Source of the DNA: Bacteroidota bacterium
GTDB taxonomy: Bacteria; Bacteroidota; Bacteroidia; Bacteroidales; P3
Direction of reading: 5' to 3'
Length of the DNA stretch: 64,000 nt
NCBI GenBank assembly: GCA_023415495.1
Contig: JAEZKK010000012.1
Coordinates: 15,175-79,174, forward strand
The translations under genes and the position numbers were made by a program. Below, piece after piece: positions 1 to 7,560 of the stretch. The notes beneath the pieces were generated by a model. That model was not told the origin of the DNA. It saw only the letters and a list, made by a program, of their open reading frames with translations, and ran no database searches. Positions within the stretch are counted from its first letter, which is position 1, and each line of letters begins with the position of its first letter.

Positions 1-8
1 AATCTTTT

Positions 9-68
9 AATTTATACGCCGAAAAAATAATTTTTTTCGGCGTATAAATTATTTTTTTCGGCGTATAT
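9..68. repeat. Inverted and direct copies of a TTCGGCGTATAA element
   Basis: The sequence TTTTCGGCGTATAAATT occurs at about 34-50, its inverted copy occupies 9-27, and a second direct copy (TTTTTCGGCGTATAT) follows at 52-67. Copies 9-27 and 31-50 can form a long hairpin, which could end transcription of a gene lying left of the window. A further copy lies at 389-408, so the element brackets the phased array at 179-361. No coding potential is seen in 1-178. Confidence 0.7.
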
Positions 69-178
69 TTTTTCCCATGTTTTTAAGAAGACTATTTAAA
101 GGCTTTATATATTATCTCTACCTAAATAGTATTTATACATTCCAAAATATTCTATTAGTATAAACACATTTCCTTTAA

Positions 179-361
179 TAGATCTAAGAGATATCAGAAT
201 AGATCTAAGAGATAGAAAAATAACTCTAAGAGATAACAAAATAGATCTTAGAGATAGTGCCGTGGAATCAAAAGATAGGAAAATAGAATCAAATTCTACG
301 GAAATAGAATCAAATTCTACGGAAATAGAATCAAATTACATTTTATTAGAATCAAATTACA
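179..361. repeat. Phased word array A: nine 15-nt words on a 21-bp lattice
   Basis: Words start at 179, 200, 221, 242, 263, 284, 305, 326 and 347, exactly 21 bp apart. The first four are variants of TAGATCTAAGAGATA (also TAACTCTAAGAGATA and TAGATCTTAGAGATA). The fifth, TGGAATCAAAAGATA, is a hybrid of the two word types. The last four are TAGAATCAAATTCTA twice and TAGAATCAAATTACA twice. The 6-nt spacers vary. There is no open frame and no obvious promoter inside. The array lies between an unseen left-hand unit and the XRE regulator at 890. Confidence 0.85.
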
Positions 362-388
362 ATAGGGGGTATGCTAACTCTAATTAAT

Positions 389-408
389 ATTTTTCGGCGT
401 ATAATTTA
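389..408 (+). repeat. Isolated copy of the TTCGGCGTATAA element
   Basis: ATTTTTCGGCGTATAATTTA repeats the element seen at 9-68, on the far side of array A. From here to about 480 the sequence is AT-rich with no further recognisable feature. Confidence 0.6.
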
Positions 409-484
409 TCCCTTAACTTTTTGCCATAAATATAATCCCTATAAATTCTTATGGATAGGAGGGTTTTGTATATAGAATATGTTT

Positions 485-577
485 TTACATTTGTAATCAC
501 TAAGCATATATTTAAGTAATTCACAAATGTAAATAGGTAAATACGGTTTACAATTGTGTATTTATCATTTACAATTA
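485..577. promoter_or_regulatory. Upstream cluster of ACAAATGTAA-like half-sites
   Basis: TTACATTTGTAA (485-496), ACAAATGTAAAT (523-534), GTTTACAATTGTGT (546-559) and CATTTACAATTA (566-577) are related partly palindromic words. They resemble the direct repeats next to the start of the XRE regulator at 890. They may be distal operators for that regulator, which is inference from similarity and position only. The stretch 578-805 holds AT-rich sequence in which I see nothing else. Confidence 0.45.
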
Positions 578-805
578 AGAAATAGGGTATTTATGTTTTA
601 ATTCTAAGATATATCTCATGTTATATTAGATATAATATTGCTATTCTGTGTATATAGCTTATTATATAAAGTAATAGATAAGCATTTTAGGGGTTATATC
701 GATTATATTAAGCATAGAGACTTAATATATCTATATACCTAATATATAGATAATAATACCTTGTATTATGATATGTAACTTTATTAATTATTAAACGTAT
801 TAGTA

Positions 806-890
806 TTTACAAATGTAATATTATTAATGTAAATAGAAATTAAAGTAAATTGATATTACAAATGTAAACAGTACACAAATGTAAACAGTA
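806..890 (+). promoter_or_regulatory. Putative autoregulatory operators abutting the XRE start codon
   Basis: TTTACAAATGTAA lies at 806-818. The 16-nt word ACAAATGTAAACAGTA is then directly repeated at 858-873 and 875-890, a period of 17. The last base of the second copy is the A of the ATG at 890. No purine-rich ribosome binding site lies between the repeats and the start codon, so a protein bound here would overlap the translation start region. Autoregulation by the downstream HTH protein is inferred. Confidence 0.5.
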
Positions 891-1345
891 TGATTCAGGA
901 AAGAATTTTATTATTGATGAAGGCTCAAGGAATGACGCCAACACAATTTGCTGATGAAATAGGGATTCAGCGTTCAAGTATTTCTCATATTCTATCTGGA
1001 AGAAATAATCCAAGCTTGGATGTTATTCTTAAAATACTTGGTAGATTTAAGGAAATTGACTCAAATTGGCTTATATTAGGTAAGGGTAACCTATTAAAAG
1101 AAAGAGATTTGGATAATTCTCCTACATTATTTAATCTTGATGAGGATGAAGAGATTATCGATAAAAATCTAAAAGAAATTGATTTAGAGGAAGAAGAAAA
1201 AGAAAAAGAAAAAGAGATTAAGACTAATAATATTGAAATACAAGAAAATATTATAGCAATGCAAAATCCAAATTCTCAAAGGTCAATTTCTAAAATAATT
1301 ATCCTTTATAATGATAATTCTTATGAGGAATTAGTTAAGAATTAG
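890..1345 (+). CDS. XRE-family helix-turn-helix regulator
   Basis: This 151-residue protein has an N-terminal Cro/C1-type helix-turn-helix at about residues 5-60. The recognisable core is FADEIGIQRSSISHILSGRN, followed by the NWLILGKG end typical of this Bacteroidota family. Residues 75-120 are an acidic and lysine-rich, probably disordered linker (EEEEKEKEKE). The C-terminus (residues 130-151) is a short hydrophobic strand-like tail. It probably acts as a cytoplasmic DNA-binding regulator. The start at 890 is chosen because it gives the usual MIQERILLLMK beginning, although repeats rather than a Shine-Dalgarno-like site precede it. It stands alone; the next gene has its own promoter element. 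Its targets cannot be read from the sequence. Confidence 0.85.
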   Translation: MIQERILLLMKAQGMTPTQFADEIGIQRSSISHILSGRNNPSLDVILKILGRFKEIDSNWLILGKGNLLKERDLDNSPTLFNLDEDEEIIDKNLKEIDLEEEEKEKEKEIKTNNIEIQENIIAMQNPNSQRSISKIIILYNDNSYEELVKN

Positions 1346-1397
1346 TGTGAAAAGAATATAAAGTCAAGAAAACTTATATGTTTTGGTAATTATTTTT

Positions 1398-1405
1398 TAT
1401 CTTTG
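1398..1405 (+). promoter_or_regulatory. -7 promoter element (TATCTTTG)
   Basis: A perfect match to the Bacteroidota TAnnTTTG element, 41 bases before the start of the DHH phosphoesterase gene. It probably drives the phosphoesterase and the FKBP genes behind it. Confidence 0.6.
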
Positions 1406-1446
1406 CATTTAGATTAAAACTGAAATATAAATAAATACTTGATTTT

Positions 1447-2460
1447 ATGCTTTTTGCCGATAAAGACGTTTTAGAGTTCGAAAATAAAATTCATCAGGCT
1501 AAAGATATTGTTTTGCTTACGCATTTCAATCCTGATGGAGATGCAATTGGCTCTTGCGTAGGCTTATACCACTATCTTAAGACTAAGAATAAAGAATTAC
1601 ATATTATATCTCCAAACGAATTTCCTCACTTTTTGGATTATTTAATTGAAGACGTGCCTTATGTGCTTGGTTCAAAAGAGACTGATAAGGCTAAGCATTT
1701 ATTAGATAATAGCGATTTAATAATCTGTTTAGACTTTAATACTTCCTCAAGAGTAGGAGATGCACTTAGCGAAACACTTAATAATACTAAGGTAGATAAG
1801 ATTCTTATTGACCATCACCTCAACCCTGAGAGTACTTATAAGATTGTTTTTTCTCATCCACCTTCTTCCTCAACCTGCGAAATTGTATATGAACTAATAC
1901 TTCATCTAAATCAATATAAACCATTTCTTAATAAGGATATAGCACAAGCGCTTTATACAGGAATATGTACAGATACAGGTAGTTTTAGTTTTGGTTGTAA
2001 TCATAGACGTTGTTATGAAATTGTTGGAGATCTGGTAGAGAATGGAGCTGATGTGGAATTTGTACATCAAGAAGTATTTAATACTAATAGTGAAAACAGA
2101 TTAAGGCTATTGGGTTTTTGCTTATGTGAGAGAATGACTGTTATTGCGGAAAAGAAAACAGCTTTTATTTATCTTTCCAAGTCTGATTTAAAGAGGTTTC
2201 ATTTTCAAATAGGAGATACAGAAGGAATTGTAAACTATTGTTTATCTATTAAAGGAATTGAGTTTGGAATCTTGGTAACGGAGAGGATAGACAGGGTAAG
2301 ATTATCATTTAGAAGTAAGTATGATTTTGATGTAAATAAGTTTGCAAGAGAGTATTGGAATGGTGGAGGGCATAGAAAAGCATCTGGTGGTCATGAATTC
2401 GATACGCTTGAGAATGTTGTAAAGAAACTTAGAGAACAAATTAATACTTTAGAATTATAA
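1447..2460 (+). CDS. DHH-family phosphoesterase (NrnA-like oligoribonuclease/pAp phosphatase)
   Basis: The protein has 337 residues, close to the usual length of NrnA-type enzymes, which degrade short RNA oligomers and dephosphorylate pAp in the cytoplasm. The DHH domain shows NPDGDAIGS at residues 28-36, the metal-binding aspartate in LIICLDFN near 96, and the signature IDHH at 121-124. The DHHA1 substrate-binding domain ends with GGGHRKASGG at about 306-315. All catalytic motifs look intact. The stop codon overlaps the start of the next gene by one base (TAATG), so the two are probably co-translated. The exact substrate is inferred from the family. Confidence 0.9.
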   Translation: MLFADKDVLEFENKIHQAKDIVLLTHFNPDGDAIGSCVGLYHYLKTKNKELHIISPNEFPHFLDYLIEDVPYVLGSKETDKAKHLLDNSDLIICLDFNTSSRVGDALSETLNNTKVDKILIDHHLNPESTYKIVFSHPPSSSTCEIVYELILHLNQYKPFLNKDIAQALYTGICTDTGSFSFGCNHRRCYEIVGDLVENGADVEFVHQEVFNTNSENRLRLLGFCLCERMTVIAEKKTAFIYLSKSDLKRFHFQIGDTEGIVNYCLSIKGIEFGILVTERIDRVRLSFRSKYDFDVNKFAREYWNGGGHRKASGGHEFDTLENVVKKLREQINTLEL

Positions 2461-3032
2461 TGCAAAGAATTAAACTTTTAGCCTTATTTTCAGTGTTAAT
2501 ATTCTTATTTGGATGTGAGAAATATAATAACCACCCTGCATTTGTATTTAGAGAACAAAGAGAAATAAGTTTGAAGAAATCTAAAACAGAGAAAGTAGAT
2601 GAGGCTTTAGTTAAGACCAATCAAGTTATTTCAGAAAAAGAAAAACAAAAAATTAAGGGTTTTGTAGAAAGAAGAAATTGGAAAATGAGTAGTTTGGAGA
2701 ATGGAATTCTTATCGAAGAAACTACAAGAGGTGATGGTGTTAGACTAAAAGATAATGATGCAATTGCGATTAAATACAAACTCTTTTTGATAGATGGAAA
2801 TATGATATATAATTCTGATAAGGATGGTTTAAAGATTATCAATTTCTCTTCTCCAAGTAGTGATATTGAAGTAGGATTAATTCATGCCTTAAAACAATTA
2901 AGTCTTGGCTCAAAATCAAGAGTTATTATCCCTTCATTCTACGGTTGGGGACTATATGGAAATGGGGATAAGATACCTCCTCATTCTACTTTAATATATG
3001 AATTAGAGGTTATTGAAAAGAAAAGTTTGTAA
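2460..3032 (+). CDS. GldI-like FKBP-type peptidyl-prolyl isomerase lipoprotein
   Basis: The 190-residue product begins with a lipoprotein signal peptide ending in a lipobox (LIFLFGC, Cys19), so it should be anchored in the envelope. A charged linker follows, then a divergent FKBP domain at about residues 80-187 with the FKBP-like SRVIIPSFYGWG and IPPHSTLIYELEV segments. GldI proteins of gliding Bacteroidota have the same plan. Several residues of the classical FKBP active site are not conserved, so a chaperone or scaffold role is as likely as catalysis. It is the first of three consecutive FKBP genes. Confidence 0.8.
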   Translation: MQRIKLLALFSVLIFLFGCEKYNNHPAFVFREQREISLKKSKTEKVDEALVKTNQVISEKEKQKIKGFVERRNWKMSSLENGILIEETTRGDGVRLKDNDAIAIKYKLFLIDGNMIYNSDKDGLKIINFSSPSSDIEVGLIHALKQLSLGSKSRVIIPSFYGWGLYGNGDKIPPHSTLIYELEVIEKKSL

Positions 3033-3058
3033 AGAAGATAAATAAATATACAGGGAAA

Positions 3059-3958
3059 ATGATATTTAATAATAATAAGTTAGGAATTTATGCACTTTCG
3101 ATGTTTATATTACTTACAATAGTAAGTTGTAATAAAAAGGCAGAGAATGAATTTGTTCAAAATCAATATGGTTATGCTTTTAAACATTGTGTAAAAAATT
3201 CCGACAGCCCTAAGGCAAGACTTAATGATATTCTCTTTGGAGAGATGAAAATAATGCTAAATGATAGTTTAGAGCTGTTTAATAATTATGGTTCACCTGA
3301 GAGATTATTTAAAATCCTTAATCCAAAGAAAGGAAATATTGATGAGTTTCTATTAAATCTCCACCTTGGCGATAGTGCAATTATTGTAGCTCCAGCTGAT
3401 AGTATTTCAAAATATGTTGCAGGTATTAACTCTAATCATAAGGATAAGATTTACTTCTATATTAGTGTTTCTCAGATAATATCTAAGAAAGAAATGGATG
3501 CTAATGAATTAGAACAAAAGCAACAAGATATTATAGAAGATTCTATTTTAAATCAGTTTGCAATCTCAAAGAAATGGAAGGCTGAAAAACAAAAGAGTGG
3601 ATTGTATTATATTTCAATTAAGAAGGGTAGTGGCAAGAAACCTGAATTTGGTCAAACCGTTAAAGTAAATTATAGCGTTTCTACTCTTGAAGGCAAGATT
3701 GTTGATACAAATATTAAACCTATTGCAGAAAAGGCAAAGATTTATTCAAGCAATAGAAAATATGAGCCTTTTGAATTTGTTTTAGGAGATGAAGGAGTAA
3801 TAGCTGGGTGGAATGAAGGAATTAGTTTGACTAATGTTGGTGGAAGTTCAAGACTTTTAATCCCATCCAAGCTTGCCTATGGGTCAGAAGAGTACGGACC
3901 AATAAAATCTAACTCTTCATTAATTTTTGAAATTACATTATTAGAGATTGAAGAATAA
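3059..3958 (+). CDS. FKBP-type peptidyl-prolyl isomerase lipoprotein with two domains
   Basis: This 299-residue protein starts with a lipoprotein signal (FILLTIVSC, lipobox Cys near residue 24). Residues about 35-145 look like a degenerate FKBP-like domain. After a coiled linker (DANELEQKQQD), residues about 175-298 form a recognisable FKBP domain with FEFVLGDEGVIAGWNEGI and SSRLLIPSKLAYG. It probably assists folding of exported proteins at the outer or inner membrane. It lies 26 bases after the GldI-like gene and shares its architecture with the next gene, suggesting duplication within the cluster. Confidence 0.82.
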   Translation: MIFNNNKLGIYALSMFILLTIVSCNKKAENEFVQNQYGYAFKHCVKNSDSPKARLNDILFGEMKIMLNDSLELFNNYGSPERLFKILNPKKGNIDEFLLNLHLGDSAIIVAPADSISKYVAGINSNHKDKIYFYISVSQIISKKEMDANELEQKQQDIIEDSILNQFAISKKWKAEKQKSGLYYISIKKGSGKKPEFGQTVKVNYSVSTLEGKIVDTNIKPIAEKAKIYSSNRKYEPFEFVLGDEGVIAGWNEGISLTNVGGSSRLLIPSKLAYGSEEYGPIKSNSSLIFEITLLEIEE

Positions 3959-4020
3959 AAAACTCAACAACTCAACGAATAAACAACTCAACATTTAAAC
4001 GAATAAACAAATAAACAAAC

Positions 4021-4977
4021 ATGAAAAAAGTAGTATTATTATTAATTACAACAGTTTTTGCACTTAGTGCATACTCTCAAAAGATTCCTGATGGATATTC
4101 AAAAGATAAGAAATCTGGAGTGATTTATAAGGTAGAGGTTAAGAACCCTCAAGGTAAAAAAGTAGTGAATGATGATTTAATCATTGGTAAGTTCTGGATT
4201 TCTTTTGGAGATTCATTAGTAAATGATGGAAGCAAGATGGATTCTCAACCGATTGTAGCTGCAACTATGGATGCCAAGGTTTTTAAAGGAGATTTAATAG
4301 ATGGTTTAATGTTAATGAGAAAGGGAGAAAAATATACCTTTGCTTTTCAAAGAGATTCTATTGCTAAGCTTTTCCAACAATTACCTCCTTATTTCACAAA
4401 GGATATGTATGCTTTCTGGACTATTCAGATTGATGATTTAAAATCAAAAGAAGAGGTAATGAAAGAAGAGGCTCAAATGCAAAAAGAGCAAGAGAAACTT
4501 ATGGCAGAAAGAAAGCTTGTGGCTGATTCTTTAAAAAAGATTGAACCAAAAATTATTAAAGATGCAATCTCTAAATATGGTATTCAAGATACATTAAGAG
4601 ATGGTATATATTTTAAACAAGAATTTTTTGCTAATAACAAAGTAAAAATTGAAAAAGGGGATAAAGTAAGAGTTCATTATATTGGCAAATTCGTAGATGG
4701 TAAATTATTCGATACTTCGGTTGAAGAAGAAGCTAAGAAAAGCGGAACTCACCAAGCAGGTAGAAAATATGAACCTTTGGAATTTACAATTGGACAAGGA
4801 ATGATGATACCAGGTTTTGAAGCAGGAGTTAGAATGATGTCTCAAGGAGATAAAGGTCTATTATTAATTCCTTCTGCTTTAGCCTATGGCGAAAATGGTA
4901 GGGGAGAAATACCACCTGCAAGTCCTTTGATTTTTGAAATAGAAGTTGTTGAGATAATCAAAACAAATCAAAAGTAA
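4021..4977 (+). CDS. Secreted FKBP-type peptidyl-prolyl isomerase
   Basis: The 318-residue protein has a classical signal peptide (about residues 1-19, ending ALSAYSQ) with no lipobox, so it is probably periplasmic. Residues about 20-140 form a degenerate FKBP-like module. A lysine- and glutamate-rich coiled segment spans about 145-185. The C-terminal FKBP domain at about 200-315 is well conserved (VRVHYIGKFVDGKLFDTS, FTIGQGMMIPGFEAG, IPSALAYGENGRG). This copy has the best-preserved active-site region of the three neighbours. A 62-base spacer rich in repeated AACTCAAC and AATAAACAA separates it from the preceding gene, and a hairpin follows. Confidence 0.85.
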   Translation: MKKVVLLLITTVFALSAYSQKIPDGYSKDKKSGVIYKVEVKNPQGKKVVNDDLIIGKFWISFGDSLVNDGSKMDSQPIVAATMDAKVFKGDLIDGLMLMRKGEKYTFAFQRDSIAKLFQQLPPYFTKDMYAFWTIQIDDLKSKEEVMKEEAQMQKEQEKLMAERKLVADSLKKIEPKIIKDAISKYGIQDTLRDGIYFKQEFFANNKVKIEKGDKVRVHYIGKFVDGKLFDTSVEEEAKKSGTHQAGRKYEPLEFTIGQGMMIPGFEAGVRMMSQGDKGLLLIPSALAYGENGRGEIPPASPLIFEIEVVEIIKTNQK

Positions 4978-4998
4978 AATTTGTAAATTAATATTATT

Positions 4999-5045
4999 AC
5001 CCCTTGTGCGAGAGTAGTTTTATTCCGTTCAAGGGGTTATTATTA
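4999..5045 (+). terminator. Probable terminator hairpin after the FKBP cluster
   Basis: ACCCCTTG at 4999-5006 pairs with CAAGGGGT at 5030-5037. The following sequence is only partly T-rich, so efficiency is uncertain. It separates the FKBP genes from the exonuclease gene. Confidence 0.5.
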
Positions 5046-5071
5046 GAAGAAAAATAAAAAACAAAATTATA

Positions 5072-5881
5072 ATGGAATTAAATCTAAACAAGCCTATTGT
5101 CTTTTTTGATATTGAAAGCACTGGACTAAATGTTGGTAGCGATAAGATTGTTGAAATATGTTTATTCAAGGTTTATCCTGATCAAAGAGAAGAGGTAAGA
5201 ACATATCTAATTAACCCAGAAAGAGAGATCCCTCAAGAGGTTATAGAAATTCATGGCATAACAAATGAAGACGTTAAGGATAAACCAAGCTTTAAAGAAA
5301 TTGCTCATGAGATAAATAATTTTATTGGCAATAGCGATATGGCTGGTTATAATTCAAATAAATTTGATGTTCCGTTATTAGTAGAAGAGTTTTTGAAGGC
5401 AGGAATAGATTTCGATATTAGCAATAGGAGTTTTGTTGATGTTCAGAATATATTCCATAAAATGGAGCAAAGAACCCTAAAGGCTGCATATAAATTTTAT
5501 TGTAATAAGGATTTAATTGATGCTCACACTGCAGAAGCTGATACAAGAGCAACCTATGAAATATTAAAAGCTCAATTGGATAAGTATAACGGGGTTGAGA
5601 TTGAAACAAATAAAGGAGAGAAGATTAAACCTATTGTTAATGATATGAAGTCTTTATATAGCTTTACCAAAAATTCTAATTGGGTTGATTTGGTTGGACA
5701 TATTGTTTATAATTCTTCAAATAAGGAATGTTTTAATTTTGGGAAATACAAGAATCAATTAGTTGAAGATGTATTTAAGAATGACCCAGGCTATTATTCA
5801 TGGATGATGAATGCAGATTTTCCAATGAGTACAAAGAAGATAATTACACAAATCAAACTAAGGGGATTTGGAAATAATTAA
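5072..5881 (+). CDS. DnaQ-like 3'-5' exonuclease
   Basis: This 269-residue protein carries an RNase T/DnaQ fold with all DEDDh residues visible: Asp13 and Glu15 in FFDIESTGLN, Asp99 in GYNSNKFD, His152 and Asp157 in AHTAEADTRA. The EIHGITNEDV segment of the family lies near 59-68. The C-terminal 65 residues (FNFGKYKNQLVEDV, DPGYYSWM) form an extra small domain of the type often attached to such exonucleases in Bacteroidota. No polymerase is adjacent, so it is more likely a stand-alone repair or RNA/DNA turnover nuclease than the replicative proofreading subunit. The FAH-family gene begins 12 bases later. Confidence 0.87.
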   Translation: MELNLNKPIVFFDIESTGLNVGSDKIVEICLFKVYPDQREEVRTYLINPEREIPQEVIEIHGITNEDVKDKPSFKEIAHEINNFIGNSDMAGYNSNKFDVPLLVEEFLKAGIDFDISNRSFVDVQNIFHKMEQRTLKAAYKFYCNKDLIDAHTAEADTRATYEILKAQLDKYNGVEIETNKGEKIKPIVNDMKSLYSFTKNSNWVDLVGHIVYNSSNKECFNFGKYKNQLVEDVFKNDPGYYSWMMNADFPMSTKKIITQIKLRGFGNN

Positions 5882-5893
5882 AATCAAGATATA

Positions 5894-6508
5894 ATGAAAA
5901 TAATATGTATAGGAAGAAATTACATGGCTCATATTAAGGAGTTAAACCATAGTGTACCAGAGAAACCAATCTTCTTCTTTAAACTTGATTCTGCTCTATT
6001 GCAAAAAAACTCTCCTTTCTATTATCCTGACTTCTCAAATGAGATACATTACGAAACAGAAATCGTTGTTAGAATAGATAAGATAGGAAAATCAATTTCA
6101 CCAGAATATTCTCATCTCCATTATTCCGAAATAGCTCTTGGCTTAGACCTTACTGCAAGAGATATCCAACGTTATGAGATAGAAAACTCTCTCCCATGGA
6201 CATTATCTAAAGCTTTCGATTATTCAGCTCCAATAAGCAAGTTCTTCCCAATAAGCGATTTTAGTAATAATATCCAAGATATAAATTTCAAGCTTTATAA
6301 GAATAATGAATTAGTTCAAAATTCAAATACAAGCGATATGATTTTCACAATAGATTATCTAATTTCCTATATTTCTCAGTATATAAGTCTAAAGGTAGGA
6401 GATTTAATATTCACCGGAACCCCTCCAGGAGTAGGAGAAATAAAAATAGGAGACAAACTCCAAGGTTATATCGAAAACAATAAAGTCTTAGAGTGTGAGA
6501 TAAAATAA
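5894..6508 (+). CDS. Fumarylacetoacetate hydrolase family protein
   Basis: The 204-residue protein matches the short single-domain FAH family: start MKIICIGRNYMAHIKEL, the metal-binding HYETEIVVRID segment near residue 55, LGLDLTARDIQ near 84 and the FTGTPPGVGEI loop near 178. Members hydrolyse or decarboxylate beta-diketo acids, for example acylpyruvates or oxaloacetate, using a divalent metal. The substrate here cannot be told from sequence. It is 12 bases downstream of the exonuclease gene, probably in one transcript. Confidence 0.88.
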   Translation: MKIICIGRNYMAHIKELNHSVPEKPIFFFKLDSALLQKNSPFYYPDFSNEIHYETEIVVRIDKIGKSISPEYSHLHYSEIALGLDLTARDIQRYEIENSLPWTLSKAFDYSAPISKFFPISDFSNNIQDINFKLYKNNELVQNSNTSDMIFTIDYLISYISQYISLKVGDLIFTGTPPGVGEIKIGDKLQGYIENNKVLECEIK

Positions 6509-6518
6509 GATAAACTAT

Positions 6519-6526
6519 TATCTTTG
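6519..6526 (+). promoter_or_regulatory. -7 promoter element (TATCTTTG)
   Basis: Perfect TAnnTTTG match 27 bases before the rhuM-like reading frame, suggesting the broken gene may still be transcribed. Confidence 0.6.
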
Positions 6527-6553
6527 CTTTAACTTTGAAAAATAATTATTAGT

Positions 6554-7518
6554 ATGGAAGAAATAAGTAAACAAGATATTCTTATATATCAAAATAAAGA
6601 AGGTAATATTAAGATAGATGTTCATTTGCAGGATGAAACTGTATGGCTCAACCGCCAACAAATCTCCAACTTATTCAATCGTGATGTAAAAACCATAGGG
6701 AAGCATATTAATAATGTTTTTGAAGAAGGTGAATTAGATAAGAATTCAGTTGTCGCAAAATTTGCGACAACTGCCAATGATGGAAAAATTTATCAAGTAG
6801 AGTACTATAATCTTGATGTAATTATTTCTGTAGGTTATCGTGTGAAATCTGTTCAAGGGACACAATTCCGTATTTGGGCTACAAAACGAATACACGATTA
6901 TATTGTTAAAGGTTTTACATTGGATGATGAAAGACTAAAGCAAGAGGGAGGAAGGAATAGATATTTTGAAGAATTATTGCAAAGAATACGTGATATTCGA
7001 AGCAGTGAAAGAAATTTCTATCAAAAAATTACTGATATTTATTCAACAAGTATTGATTATAGAAAAGATGTTGAACTAACAAAACATTTCTTTGCTACTG
7101 TACAAAACAAAATGCATTATGCAGTGCATGGAAATACTGCAGCTGAGCTAATTCATAATAGAGCTAACTCAGAGAAACCCTTTTTAGGATTAACTAATTT
7201 CAAAGGTAATTATATAACACAGCGTGATATTATCTTTCAGAAGATGAACTAAATCAACTTAATCTTATTGTTTCAATGTATCTTGACTTTGCAGAATTAC
7301 AAGCTACTAATGGTAGACCAATGAAAATGCAAGATTGGATAAATAAATTGGATGACTTTTTACGAATAAGTGAAAAAGAACTTCTTAACAATACAGGTAG
7401 TATTAGTCATCAACAAGCATTAAATAAAGCTCGTTTAGAATATGAAAAGTATCGCAAAGCCGAAGATAAAAAGTATATTTCAGATTTTGACCGAGAAATA
7501 AAGAAATTGAAAAAATAA
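6554..7518 (+). pseudogene. RhuM-family (virulence RhuM-like) gene broken by a frameshift
   Basis: The first part (6554-7252, 232 codons) has the family's N-terminal DNA-binding-like region (DETVWLNRQQISNLFNRDVK, YNLDVIISVGYRVKS, FRIWATKRIHDYI). It ends abruptly with IIFQKMN. The second part is in another frame: reading from 7234 gives LSEDELNQLNLIVSMYLDFA and then the usual RhuM C-terminus, ending at 7518. Joining the frames near 7233 would restore one protein of about 320 residues. Family members have a few extra residues at this point, so a small deletion of 3n+1 bases is the simplest explanation. The function of RhuM proteins is poorly defined; they are common accessory-genome genes. A sequencing error is possible but would not explain the missing residues. 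Confidence 0.8.
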
Positions 7519-7524
7519 ACTTAT

Positions 7525-7532
7525 TATCTTTG
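7525..7532 (+). promoter_or_regulatory. -7 promoter element (TATCTTTG)
   Basis: Perfect TAnnTTTG match 28 bases before the secreted PNGase F-like gene. Confidence 0.6.
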
Positions 7533-7560
7533 CCAATTATTAATAAGAATTATATTCAAA

